This document shows, one piece after another, positions 43,888-53,016 of a stretch of DNA of 64,000 nucleotides. The translations under genes and the position numbers were made by a program. The DNA is from Blautia sp. (GTDB taxonomy: Bacteria; Bacillota; Clostridia; Lachnospirales; Lachnospiraceae), in contig JAFTPT010000010.1 of NCBI GenBank assembly GCA_017463155.1, forward strand, positions 1 through 64,000, written 5' to 3'. Numbering within the stretch: the stretch's first letter is position 1; every line of letters begins with the position of its first letter. The notes under the pieces are model-generated. The model made no database searches. It was not told the DNA's origin and saw only the letters and a list, made by a program, of their open reading frames with translations.

Positions 43888-45154
43888 CAGGACCAGAACA
43901 GAACTGATAGAACGGATCCGGATACTTCCGGTCATCGATGTGCACACGCACTTTGAAACTTATACCGAGACCTTTGGGTATACCATGCCGCAGTTTTTCT
44001 ATTATTCCAGCTATCTGGTCTGTTATAGCAACTGGTTTCCGCTGGAGGACAGACTGCTCATTGAGGACAGATCTGCGGACCCGGTGATCCAGTATAAGGT
44101 GCTTCTCAAATTGATACGTCGGTGCCGCCATACGACCACGGCCAGGTTTCTTGACCGGATGGCGGAGTTGATCGGGATTCCGCTGGAGGAAGAGTCCTAT
44201 GAAAGGCTCATGGAATGGTATGGAAGCCGGACGATAGAAAGCATCCGTGCATGGACTCCGACGATCACACAGTTTATCGCCAACTCCCCAGGCCATCCAC
44301 TGTATGGCGGGCTGAAACAGATGGGAAGCTTCCTTGACGGAACACGCCGTGCGGACCCGGAAGTCCTCAGGTCAATGACAGTGAATGAACTGCATTGTAT
44401 CCGTGACAAGCATGACCTGGATATACTGGAACAATTGTCCGGAATATCCATTACCAGTCTCGGGGACTGGGAGAATGCTTCCGAAAAGGTCCTCACCAGG
44501 GCTATGGGCATGGAGCAGCTGGCAGCCTTTAAGGACCTGTATCTGTATTTCCGGCCGATGCAGATCGGAAAAGCATCCCGGGAAAAAGCGGAGCAGGCAT
44601 TTGAGGCGGTGCAAAGGGGCGGCAAGTCCACATTGGAGCTCATGGATTATATGATGTTTCGTGTTTACGGTATGCTGGAAGAGAAAGGACTTCCTCTTCA
44701 GATCCACACGGGCGGCCTGATGGATACGGCTGTTACTGCACAGGGTCTTCTGGATCTTGCAGAGCTGATACAAAGCTTCCCGAAACTCAGATTTGATCTG
44801 CTGCATCTGAATTATCCTATGCTGGACTTTTATGAGACTGTCTTGAAATCCTGCGAAAATGCCTATGGAGATGCGACCTGGATCTTTTCATCGGATCCGG
44901 GATACGTGATGAGATACCTGGATTTTGCCCTTGATGTACTGCCTGCGGACAGAACGATCCTGTTCGGCTCTGACAGGCATTGTGCCGGGGTGCCGGTGGC
45001 GGCCGCTCTGGATATCGCGGAGGCGATAACAGCTGATTTTCTGGCGGAACGGATCGTACGCGGACAGCTGTCCTGGAGGGAGGCGGAAGAGATCGCGGGT
45101 CTCTGGCTTTATGGAAATCCGCAGGAACTTTTCGGGAGGAGGAGAAATCAGTGA
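43880..45154 (+). CDS. Amidohydrolase superfamily metal-dependent hydrolase (Amidohydro_2-like)
   Basis: About 424 residues. The metal site is recognisable: PVIDVHTHFETYTETFG (HxH), LPLQIHTG, LLHLNYPMLDF and LFGSDRH for the final Asp. This is the TIM-barrel build of uronate isomerase-like and lactone or decarboxylating hydrolases. The start overlaps the UroD-family stop by eight bases; ATG 43871 is a close alternative, giving coupled translation either way. Its stop overlaps the GTG start of the permease gene. It likely works on the same imported compound as the UroD-family protein. Confidence 0.82.
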   Translation: MADRTRTELIERIRILPVIDVHTHFETYTETFGYTMPQFFYYSSYLVCYSNWFPLEDRLLIEDRSADPVIQYKVLLKLIRRCRHTTTARFLDRMAELIGIPLEEESYERLMEWYGSRTIESIRAWTPTITQFIANSPGHPLYGGLKQMGSFLDGTRRADPEVLRSMTVNELHCIRDKHDLDILEQLSGISITSLGDWENASEKVLTRAMGMEQLAAFKDLYLYFRPMQIGKASREKAEQAFEAVQRGGKSTLELMDYMMFRVYGMLEEKGLPLQIHTGGLMDTAVTAQGLLDLAELIQSFPKLRFDLLHLNYPMLDFYETVLKSCENAYGDATWIFSSDPGYVMRYLDFALDVLPADRTILFGSDRHCAGVPVAAALDIAEAITADFLAERIVRGQLSWREAEEIAGLWLYGNPQELFGRRRNQ

Positions 45155-46149
45155 AAGGAAACGGAACAATAAAAAAGATTCTGGGCAGGAATGAGATTCC
45201 GGTGCTGCTTGCGACTATCCTGTTGTGCATCGTATTCTCATTTGCCTCGTCCAATTTCCTGAGCGCATATAATATCTATAATGTGACCAGGACAGCTGCC
45301 CTGTATATGTTTGTTGCCCTGTCGCAGACCATGGTGATGATCGTGGGAGGAATGAATGTATCGCTCGGGTACACCGGAGCCCTGTGCGTGGTTGCCTGCG
45401 GCTACTGTATGCAGGAGCTTCACTGGGGAAGCATTCCCACAGTGATCTTTGCCCTGCTTGTCGGAATGGCCTGCGGGCTTTTGAACGGCCTGATCATCAC
45501 CAGGCTGCACATAAACTCATTTGTAGCGACACTGGCAACCCAGTTTATCTTTAAAGGACTGGTGACAGGCATCTCGGAAGGATTTCCCTATACACAGCTT
45601 CAGCCGAATTTTACGGCATTGGGCAGAAACAAACTTCTGGGATTACCGTTAATGCTTTTCCTGGCAGTTATTTTCCTTGTAATCGTATGGTATATGTTCC
45701 GGTTTACGGTACTTGGAAGGAAGCTTCTTGCGACCGGCGGAAATGCCAAGGCGGCCCGTATGGCGGCAGTGAATACGGATAACATGCTGCTGATCGCCAA
45801 TATCTTTTCCGGCTTGTTCGCGGCCATTGCCGGCATCTGCGCCGTATCGATGAATGGCGCGGCACAGCCTACAACGGGTTCTGACTGGATGATCTACTCC
45901 TTTGCAGTTTCCGTGATCGGAGGTACGGCCCTGGCGGGAGGCGTAATCAGCCCTGTCGGTATCTTTATTGCCGGGATCATGATCGTTCTGATCAAGAACG
46001 GACTGGTCATGATGAACGCAAACATCTACTATGAGCAGACGTATCTTGGTCTGATTCTTCTGGTGGCGGTTTCCCTCGGCTCTTTCAGCATCATGGCGAG
46101 AGAGTTTAAACGGCGCAGGGATTTTATCAAGACGCAGAAAACCGAGTAG
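45151..46149 (+). CDS. Sugar-type ABC transporter permease (RbsC family)
   Basis: A 332-residue membrane protein with about nine helices, part of a carbohydrate-type importer. The coupling region is LATGGNAKAARMAAVNTDN and a typical motif is MIVGGMNVSLGYTGALCVVA. It starts with GTG at 45151, overlapping the amidohydrolase stop as GTGA behind GGGAGGAGG; this is the only start with a fitting ribosome site. The gene order permease, binding protein, ATPase differs from the usual RbsDACB order. The carried compound is unknown. Confidence 0.9.
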   Translation: MKGNGTIKKILGRNEIPVLLATILLCIVFSFASSNFLSAYNIYNVTRTAALYMFVALSQTMVMIVGGMNVSLGYTGALCVVACGYCMQELHWGSIPTVIFALLVGMACGLLNGLIITRLHINSFVATLATQFIFKGLVTGISEGFPYTQLQPNFTALGRNKLLGLPLMLFLAVIFLVIVWYMFRFTVLGRKLLATGGNAKAARMAAVNTDNMLLIANIFSGLFAAIAGICAVSMNGAAQPTTGSDWMIYSFAVSVIGGTALAGGVISPVGIFIAGIMIVLIKNGLVMMNANIYYEQTYLGLILLVAVSLGSFSIMAREFKRRRDFIKTQKTE

Positions 46150-46222
46150 GATCAAAGACGGATCACTTATGATGTAGTTTTAAAAAGTTACTATAAAAAA
46201 GCTAAAAGAAAAGGAGGACACT

Positions 46223-47236
46223 ATGAACAAACGAGTAATGAGTGCAGTGATGGCAGCAGCGTTGACAGCAGGATTGTTTTCTGTGAACACGACCGCATTT
46301 GCGGACGACAATAAATACTGTTATTATTTCCCGGCGGCTCATGCATATGCAGATGAATCGTCCAAGGCAGCACAGGAATACGCAGACGAAAACGGACTTG
46401 ATTTTAAGGTGTTCATCGGTTCCGACTGGGAGCAGGAAACGCAGGATACCAATATGCGTGCCCTTGTGGCCGATGGATATACGTCTATTCTGGCGTATCC
46501 GTCCACCGATGGTGCAGCGGGGCTTTTTGAAGAGCTTCAGGAAGCGGCTGGTGCGAACATCATTACCTACGGTGGGGTTACAACGCAGGAAACAGAACGT
46601 TTTGGCTGCGCTACCGACGTTGAGGCGGCTGCCTACGAGGCATGTGCGGACGTAATCGAGGCCATCGGCGGTGAGGGAGGCGTTCTGGACGTTCTGGAAC
46701 AGTTGAATGACACCAATACCCTAAAGAGACAAAAGGGAATTAACCAGTGTATCGAAGATCATCCCGGTGCGGAACTCGTACAGGAAGTGGCAGGTATCAA
46801 CAACGTAGAGGAGGGCGTTGAGAAGATCTCGGCAGCTCTGGCAGCAAACGCGGACAAGATCGATGGTATTGTGACTACGGGAAATCAGGCTTCTTCTGCA
46901 GCTGTGCAGGTTATGAATGATTATTATGACAGAAACCCGGATGCCAAAAAGATCGTCCTGATCACGATCGATACGCCGAATGATGTTATGGAAGGCATTG
47001 AGAGCGGTGTCGTATACGGTACGATCGCGCAGAACGTAAATGCACATGTACAGGTTCCTTTGAAGATCCTTATGATGCTCAACGATGGATGGACAAAGAG
47101 AGAGGGAACATTCTTTATTGACACCGGATGCGTTCTGGTCACGAAGGAGAATGTGGACAGCTACCAGGAGGATCTCGACAAAGTGACGGAGCGCATCTTT
47201 GAAGAGATTCCGGAGCTCTATCTGGAGAAGAACTGA
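46223..47236 (+). CDS. Periplasmic binding protein of the importer (RbsB-like, Peripla_BP_4)
   Basis: A 337-residue secreted binding protein: signal peptide MNKRVMSAVMAAALTAGLFS with cleavage near AFA, then the type 1 fold (DFKVFIGSDWEQETQ, GYTSILAYPSTDG, DGIVTTGNQASSAAVQVMND, KKIVLITIDTPNDVMEGI). It has no lipobox, so in a Gram-positive it would need to stay by interaction with the permease or be released. AAAAGGAGG is the ribosome site. Intergenic space of 73 bases before it may give it separate translation control. Confidence 0.9.
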   Translation: MNKRVMSAVMAAALTAGLFSVNTTAFADDNKYCYYFPAAHAYADESSKAAQEYADENGLDFKVFIGSDWEQETQDTNMRALVADGYTSILAYPSTDGAAGLFEELQEAAGANIITYGGVTTQETERFGCATDVEAAAYEACADVIEAIGGEGGVLDVLEQLNDTNTLKRQKGINQCIEDHPGAELVQEVAGINNVEEGVEKISAALAANADKIDGIVTTGNQASSAAVQVMNDYYDRNPDAKKIVLITIDTPNDVMEGIESGVVYGTIAQNVNAHVQVPLKILMMLNDGWTKREGTFFIDTGCVLVTKENVDSYQEDLDKVTERIFEEIPELYLEKN

Positions 47237-47241
47237 ACGCC

Positions 47242-48744
47242 ATGCTTGAGGTTAAAAACATTACCAAGGAATTTCCCGGAGTCAAGGCGCTGGATGATGT
47301 ATCCATTCAGTTCCATACCGGGGAGATCCATGCCCTGATGGGTGAAAACGGAGCCGGAAAATCGACTCTGATGAAGATCATCACCGGGATCTACAAACCT
47401 GATCTCGGTGAGATCCTCCTGGACGGAAAGCGGATCGAGATCAAGAACTACAAGGACTCGATCAACTATGACATCAGTATGGTTCACCAGGAGATCCAGG
47501 TCATTCCCAAGGCGACCGTGGCCGAGAATATCGTGCTGGATAAGATTGAGCACTTTAAAAAAGGTCTGAGCGTGGATTGGAAGAAGATAAACGAAACGGC
47601 CTCCGAGTATCTGCAGATGGTAGAGCTGGAAGTGAAGCCGACGGATATCATCGAGAACATGACTGCGGCGCAAAAGCAGCTGATACAGATCGCGAAGGCT
47701 CTTTCCGCAAATGCGAAATATATTCTTCTGGATGAGCCGACCAGCTCGCTGACAAACTACGAGGCCGAGAATCTGTTCCGCATTGTACGGAAGCTGAAGG
47801 AACAGGGGTGCTGCATTATTTTTGTCTCCCATAAGATCGAGGAGGTCATGGACCTCTGCGACTGTGTGTCGGTGCTCCGGGACGGGCGTTCCATGGGGAC
47901 GCGCCGTATGAGCGAGATCACACGGCAGGACATGGTGAAGATGATGATCGGCCGGGAGGAGAACATCCATCATATGGGTTTCCTGGATGTGAAGGACGAG
48001 GTGGTTCTGGAGGCACGGCACGTGGGAAAGGCAGGCATGTTCGATGACATGAACCTGACTCTTCGGAAGGGTGAGATCCTGGGCCTGTATGGGCTGGTGG
48101 GATCTGGCCGCACAGAGTTTGCCAGACTGTTGGCAGGCGCGGATCCGATGGACACCGGAGAGGTCTTCATCGGAGGAAAAAAGGCTGAGATCCGCTCCAT
48201 GGTGGACGCGGTGTACAAGTATAAGCTGGGCTATGTGACAGAAAACCGTAAAGAAGAAGGGCTGATCCTTCCGTTCTCTGTGCTTGACAACATGACACTT
48301 CTGACACTCTCTGATCTGACGAACGGCGTGGGAAAGATTTCCGAAAAGAAAGCCCGGGAAGAGACGGAGTTCATGATCGATAAATTCAGCATCAAGACCC
48401 CGGAAATGGAAACCGTGATCGAGAATCTTTCCGGCGGTAATCAGCAGAAGGTCTCCATTGGCAAATGGCTGCTTGCAGGATGCGACATACTGATCATCGA
48501 TGAGCCGACGGTCGGTGTGGATATCGGGGCAAAGCAGCAGATCCATGAAATCATCTGGCAGCTGGCACGGGATGAGGGAAAATCAATTATCCTGATCTCT
48601 TCGGATATGACCGAGATGATCACCCTGGCGCGCAGGATCATTGTGTTCAAGGACTTCCACATAAACGGGGAGATCACCGGGTTGAACGAACGCGTCTATG
48701 AATATGGCGAAGTCAGCAGCATGCTGGGAGCTGCCATGATGTGA
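47242..48744 (+). CDS. ABC importer ATPase (RbsA/MglA family)
   Basis: A 500-residue tandem ATPase. First half: Walker A GENGAGKSTLMKI, signature-like MTAAQKQLIQIAKAL, Walker B YILLDEPTSSL. Second half: GLVGSGRTEFARLLAG, NLSGGNQQKVSIGKWL, and DILIIDEPTVGVDIG. It powers the importer built by the two genes before it. It starts five bases after the binding-protein stop and ends ten bases from the stop of the convergent RpiR gene. Confidence 0.92.
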   Translation: MLEVKNITKEFPGVKALDDVSIQFHTGEIHALMGENGAGKSTLMKIITGIYKPDLGEILLDGKRIEIKNYKDSINYDISMVHQEIQVIPKATVAENIVLDKIEHFKKGLSVDWKKINETASEYLQMVELEVKPTDIIENMTAAQKQLIQIAKALSANAKYILLDEPTSSLTNYEAENLFRIVRKLKEQGCCIIFVSHKIEEVMDLCDCVSVLRDGRSMGTRRMSEITRQDMVKMMIGREENIHHMGFLDVKDEVVLEARHVGKAGMFDDMNLTLRKGEILGLYGLVGSGRTEFARLLAGADPMDTGEVFIGGKKAEIRSMVDAVYKYKLGYVTENRKEEGLILPFSVLDNMTLLTLSDLTNGVGKISEKKAREETEFMIDKFSIKTPEMETVIENLSGGNQQKVSIGKWLLAGCDILIIDEPTVGVDIGAKQQIHEIIWQLARDEGKSIILISSDMTEMITLARRIIVFKDFHINGEITGLNERVYEYGEVSSMLGAAMM

Positions 48745-48754
48745 CGGTGATCGT

Positions 48755-49639
48755 TTATCTGACCTTTTCGGCGTCTGTAACAGGACAGGTTTTTGAAAAC
48801 AGCTCTGCTGCAGCCTTGCCCTTCCGGCTGCAGCAGAGAGCAAACAGCGAGGCGAGCAGGTAGATCTGTCCGAACAACAACGGCATATCTATGTGCATAA
48901 ACCTCGCTGAATTTCTGGGTGTGGTAAAAAGCGTGACGGTGGAAAGCTGCGTGAGCGGGGAGATGGCATAGTCGCTCAGTGAGATGACCGGCACTTCGTT
49001 TTCCTGTGCGATTTTTGCGCATTCCAGTATATTCATGGATCTTCCGCTGGATGAAACGGCGAACAGAACATCTTCTTTCTCCAACAGGGAAGTGCGGATT
49101 TTGTAATTGGTGCAGTCTTCGTCAAAAATGCAATTGATCCCGATGCGCATCATCTGATTATAGGCATAATGCGCGCAAAGGGCTGAGAGACCGGTGCCGA
49201 CAAAGCAGACTGTCCTGGCGTGAAGCAGCAGATCGGCAGCCTGCTCCAGTACATCCGCATTTACCAGGTTGTAGGATTCGCGGAGTATTTCGGAGAACAG
49301 TTCATAGATTTCTTGACAGATATCCTTTGCTGAGGTACCTTGTACTATAGACAGTACATCCAGGGTATCGAGAGAATGGCTGTGCAGAGTATCCTCGTAC
49401 AGCAGTTTTTTTAGTTCCTTGAAGCCTTTCAGTCCAATCCGGGCGATCAGCCGGGTGACCGTGGCATAGCTGGTCTCTGTCTTGACGGCTAATTCCTGGA
49501 TTGTTGAATTCAGCACATCCTGCGGCTCGTCAAGGATGTAAGAAGCCACACGACGTTCGGCGGGCTTGAGTTCGGGCAGGATCGCTTCCAGACGAAGCGT
49601 GCAGCTCTGTACGACGAAAGAAGATTCGATTGCTTTCAT
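48755..49639 (-). CDS. RpiR-family regulator (HTH_6 + SIS domain)
   Basis: A 294-residue regulator. The N-terminal helix-turn-helix is STIQELAVKTETSYATVTRLIARIGL, shown in parts as IQELAVKTETSYATVTRL, and the C-terminal SIS domain has VGTGLSALCAHYAYNQMMRIG and FAVSSSGRSMNI, which bind phosphosugars. It is convergent to the importer operon and divergent from the LacI-fusion gene, so it could regulate either. The sugar-phosphate sensing makes it the likely regulator of the 42.6-48.7 kb operon; half-sites GATATAAT occur upstream of both. Confidence 0.88.
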   Translation of the reverse strand: MKAIESSFVVQSCTLRLEAILPELKPAERRVASYILDEPQDVLNSTIQELAVKTETSYATVTRLIARIGLKGFKELKKLLYEDTLHSHSLDTLDVLSIVQGTSAKDICQEIYELFSEILRESYNLVNADVLEQAADLLLHARTVCFVGTGLSALCAHYAYNQMMRIGINCIFDEDCTNYKIRTSLLEKEDVLFAVSSSGRSMNILECAKIAQENEVPVISLSDYAISPLTQLSTVTLFTTPRNSARFMHIDMPLLFGQIYLLASLFALCCSRKGKAAAELFSKTCPVTDAEKVR

Positions 49640-49670
49640 GGGAGACCTCCGGATAGCAGAAAATGTTTAC

Positions 49671-49694
49671 GATATAATACAATCATATTATATC
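49671..49694. promoter_or_regulatory. Inverted repeat in the RpiR/LacI-fusion divergent promoter
   Basis: GATATAAT, eight bases, ATTATATC. The half-site recurs at 49741-49748 and, upstream of the UroD-family operon, at 42546-42553. It could be an operator of the RpiR regulator, but similarity to -10 boxes in AT-rich DNA weakens the case. Confidence 0.35.
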
Positions 49695-49824
49695 ATCCAT
49701 ACATGAAACGCAAGTGATTATCAGCTATTTTCAGAGATAGATTATATCATATCAGAGGCCATGAGCGAGAAATGATTCGGCTCATAGCCTTTTTGTTTCA
49801 ATAGAAAGCAGAGGGGGGAAAAGT

Positions 49825-52140
49825 ATGGCCACATTAAGAGATGTAGCAAAAAAGGCAGGAGTGTCAACCGCTACGGTGTCCTGTGCCCTCAGCGGAGCCA
49901 AACCGGTAAAACCGGAAACCTATATGCGGGTCATGGATGCAGTTGAACAGCTGAAATACATCCCCAATATATCGGCCCGTAATCTGAAAAGGACCGAGAA
50001 TCGCATGGTGGGCGTGATCCTGCCGGATATGAAAAGCCGATTCTACGCAGAGATGGTTGACGGAATCTCTTTGTATCTTCAGGGCAAAGGATATACGATC
50101 AATATTGCTTTTTCCAACGGTTCTTCGGATGTTGAATGTGAAAAGATTGATGAATTTATAACCCAGAACTGTGCAGGCCTCTTGATTGTTACCTCGCAGC
50201 CCGGCAATGCGGTTTTTTTTCAGGGACATATTCTGGATTACCACGTTCCGGTGGTTTTTCTGGACCGGGAACCAAAGACGATTTCGGCAAACTATATTGG
50301 ATTTCGGAATTATGATGCTATGTACAGACTTGCTGAAGAACTGCTGAAAGAAGGATATCGGGAGATATCTGTTTTGTGCGGACCTCTTGATTTTTCCCCG
50401 GAAAGTGACTCTGTGCAGGGACTGTCGGATGCCATGGAGGCATTCAGACCCGGACTTGCGCCGAGGAGGATCTGTGTCACGAACCTGACCCGGGAGGATG
50501 CTTTCAGCAGCTTTTTGAAGGATTTTTCAAAAGAGGTGCCGGAAATCCTTATATCGACCTCAAGGGAGGCAACGGACGGGATCCAGGCCGCGTTGGAATA
50601 CTGCGGCCTTAGTACTCCGGATGATATGCTTCTGCTCAGCTATTCGGAGGAATCCTGGATTAATATTAATCAGACCTCCGGCGTGTATCTGCTCCCAAGG
50701 GCGAGCGCAAATCTGGGAGAACAGGCGGCAAGGATGCTCCTGAAAAATATACAGGATCCCGGGACGTTTGAGAAATCGATCGTCGAGCTTGAGACACCGG
50801 GAACAGAAATCCTGACAAAAATTCCGGCCTGCCCTGACCGGAACAGGCATAGGAAGACCCGGATTTCCGTACCGGAAAAATCGGTCATCCGCTTTCTGGC
50901 CATTGATAATCCTACAGTTCGTGCACTGGAGCTGTTGACTGACCATTTTACCAGAACAACAGGCATACGGGTGGAGATTACCAGAATCAAACAGGATGAA
51001 TTGTTCCAGATGGTTTCCCGGTCCGTCGAGCAGCTTACAGCGAGATACGACCTGTATACATATGATGTACCATGGCTGGAATATATGGTGCAGAATCTGT
51101 GCCTCGCGGATATAACTGCCTTTGCCATGAGCGATGATTTTCCGCGTGGACAGATGTTTGCTGAAAATCTCAGAAACTGTCAGATCGAAAACAGGTTTTT
51201 TGGGATTCCTCTGAGTGGCGGCACCCAGCTCCTGTTTTACCGGCGGGATCTGTTTGAGAACCGCATACTTCGAAGAGAGTATCAGAAACAGAGCCGGCTG
51301 TCCCTTCGCGCACCAAGGACCTGGAAGGAGTTTAATGATATTGCTGCCTTTTTTACCCGGAGCGAGAATCCTTCTTCGCCAACGGAGTATGGTGTATCTC
51401 TCGCAGGAATCATCGATGAAGAGCTTGCTCCGGAGATCCTGATCAGGCTGTGGTCTTTTGGCGGAAAGCTGTGGGATGACTATCATAGACCGACTTTTGC
51501 CACCAAGGAGAACCAGATGGCATTTGAAAGTCTTCTGAGTACAATCCGATACATACCGGAGCAGAGCCTGGGGCGTTCCATCAGAGAAACCGTTGAAGAT
51601 TTCTGCAGTGGTCGTACAGCTATGCTGATCACATATTCCGAATTTGCCCAGGAGATCAGTAAACATATCAAGGAAAACGATACAGGCCGGGTCTTTGCGC
51701 ATTTTCTTCCGGGCAAGCATCCGGCCAGCGTGGGATGGAATGTCGGGCTGAATCCTTTTTCATCCATGCATGAGGAGGTCTATCGCTTTATGAGCTGGCT
51801 CTGCCAGGTGGACACGGGCTTTTATCTGACGATTCTGAACGGGGCATCCCCCGTGACAGCCCCGTATCGTAATCATGAATTGCAGAAACTGTATCCCTGG
51901 CTGAGTGTCACTGAGGAAAGCCTGGCGAATGCCACGCGCAGGAACAGTCCTTATCGTAAAAAAAAGCTGATCCTTCCTCCGAACGAGATCGAGCATATCA
52001 TCTGCAAGGCGCTTCGGCGGATTGTGTCCGACGGATTGACGATACAGGAAGCTCTGGATGAAGCACAGGGGGCGGGAGAGCATCTGTTCAGCATGTATGG
52101 GTATCCCATCGCTCATGATATCTTTCGAAAAACAAGATAA
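49825..52140 (+). CDS. LacI-family regulator fused to an extracellular-type solute-binding domain
   Basis: A 771-residue protein of unusual make-up. Residues 1-60 are a LacI DNA-binding head (TLRDVAKKAGVSTATVSCAL, then the hinge RNLKRTEN). Residues 60-340 form the usual periplasmic-binding-like sensor domain (VGVILPDMKSRFYAEMVDGI). From about 355 to the end it resembles a family 1 solute-binding protein like MalE: IRFLAIDNPTVRALELLTDH, GTQLLFYRRDLFENR, PRTWKEFNDIAAFF, EYGVSLAG. No signal peptide, so the second domain must act in the cytoplasm, giving two ligand sites in one regulator. It is divergent from RpiR and ends at a repeat. Confidence 0.85.
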   Translation: MATLRDVAKKAGVSTATVSCALSGAKPVKPETYMRVMDAVEQLKYIPNISARNLKRTENRMVGVILPDMKSRFYAEMVDGISLYLQGKGYTINIAFSNGSSDVECEKIDEFITQNCAGLLIVTSQPGNAVFFQGHILDYHVPVVFLDREPKTISANYIGFRNYDAMYRLAEELLKEGYREISVLCGPLDFSPESDSVQGLSDAMEAFRPGLAPRRICVTNLTREDAFSSFLKDFSKEVPEILISTSREATDGIQAALEYCGLSTPDDMLLLSYSEESWININQTSGVYLLPRASANLGEQAARMLLKNIQDPGTFEKSIVELETPGTEILTKIPACPDRNRHRKTRISVPEKSVIRFLAIDNPTVRALELLTDHFTRTTGIRVEITRIKQDELFQMVSRSVEQLTARYDLYTYDVPWLEYMVQNLCLADITAFAMSDDFPRGQMFAENLRNCQIENRFFGIPLSGGTQLLFYRRDLFENRILRREYQKQSRLSLRAPRTWKEFNDIAAFFTRSENPSSPTEYGVSLAGIIDEELAPEILIRLWSFGGKLWDDYHRPTFATKENQMAFESLLSTIRYIPEQSLGRSIRETVEDFCSGRTAMLITYSEFAQEISKHIKENDTGRVFAHFLPGKHPASVGWNVGLNPFSSMHEEVYRFMSWLCQVDTGFYLTILNGASPVTAPYRNHELQKLYPWLSVTEESLANATRRNSPYRKKKLILPPNEIEHIICKALRRIVSDGLTIQEALDEAQGAGEHLFSMYGYPIAHDIFRKTR

Positions 52141-52142
52141 CC

Positions 52143-52204
52143 GGGTTTCCATTTGAGACGCAAAAGCGAAAACCCCAAAGGGTGCGATCCTTTGGGGGTT
52201 TCTT
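52143..52204 (+). repeat. 62-bp dispersed repeat with terminator hairpin, copy 2
   Basis: Near-identical to 40382-40443 (57 of 62 bases). Here the hairpin GAAAACCCCAAAGG with CCTTTGGGGGTTTC is intact and followed by CTTTTG; it lies right behind the LacI-fusion stop and would end that transcript. No intron has inserted here. Confidence 0.8.
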
Positions 52205-52219
52205 TTGCCTGCTTTCAGA

Positions 52220-52307
52220 TTTTCGACCGTCAGTCGAAAAACGCTTGACAAAACACCTCTTACCCAGTACAATGTCCATAACAAAAAAACCGACTCATAG
52301 TCGAAAA
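52220..52307 (+). promoter_or_regulatory. tetR promoter flanked by two similar operators
   Basis: TTGACA (52245-52250), 17 bases, TACAAT (52268-52273). The pattern CGAC-N5-GTCG occurs twice: 52224-52236 (with TTTT and AAAA outside) and 52291-52303 (AAAA outside on the right). They flank the promoter on both sides, as expected for an autoregulated TetR repressor. Confidence 0.6.
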
Positions 52308-52320
52308 CGGTGATGACGAG

Positions 52321-52920
52321 ATGAAAAAGGGAGAGAGAAGAAAGCAGGAGCTGCTTCGGATCGCGTATAAAATGTTTATTACCAGGGGATATGAGAATAC
52401 CAGCGTCGATGACATCATCGCGGAGGCGGGTATCGCCAAGGGAACCTACTACTACTATTTTGAGAGTAAGGAGCAGACGCTGGAGGCGGTTATCGAAATG
52501 ATGCTCGATCAGGAGATCGAAGCGGCGAAGCAGGTCATGGCAGCAGAGATACCGGTTCCGCAGAAGATCGCCGGGATCATCACATCGATCCGTCCGACGC
52601 AGGAGGAGCAGCCGATCGAAGGGGTTCTCATGCAGCCGGAGAATGTCCTCATGCACAACAAGATCCGTCGGAAGCTGGTCGAAAAGGCCGTGCCTCTGCT
52701 TTCGGAAGCCGTGGAGGAAGGGATCGCGGAAGGAATCTTCGCCTGTGATTGCATCCCGGAGCGGGTCCGTATGCTGCTGCTCATCAGCAGTGACATTTTT
52801 GACGAGGGAAGCTTTACGGAGCGGGAAGTGGCGGTCTTTATCGACATGACGGAAAAGCTGCTTGGCGCAGAGCCGGGGGCCATGGAGTTCATCCGGCCGC
52901 TGATCGGACTTGAGGAGTGA
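52321..52920 (+). CDS. TetR-family repressor
   Basis: A 199-residue regulator. The N-terminal three-helix DNA-binding part is plain (ELLRIAYKMFITRGYENTSV, IIAEAGIAKGTYYYYFESKE), and the C-terminal ligand domain is variable. Palindromes with CGAC-N5-GTCG lie both sides of its promoter. It stops three bases before a possible start of the CPBP protease gene, with which it forms a two-gene operon, so it probably controls this protein in response to an unknown compound. Confidence 0.88.
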   Translation: MKKGERRKQELLRIAYKMFITRGYENTSVDDIIAEAGIAKGTYYYYFESKEQTLEAVIEMMLDQEIEAAKQVMAAEIPVPQKIAGIITSIRPTQEEQPIEGVLMQPENVLMHNKIRRKLVEKAVPLLSEAVEEGIAEGIFACDCIPERVRMLLLISSDIFDEGSFTEREVAVFIDMTEKLLGAEPGAMEFIRPLIGLEE

Positions 52921-53016
52921 CCTATGAAAGCAAAAACCAATTTCAAGCGCTTCCCTGCCGCAGATCTGTATCGGCGTGTCCATAAGCGCGGACATGATGA
53001 TGGGAGGGTCAAAAAG

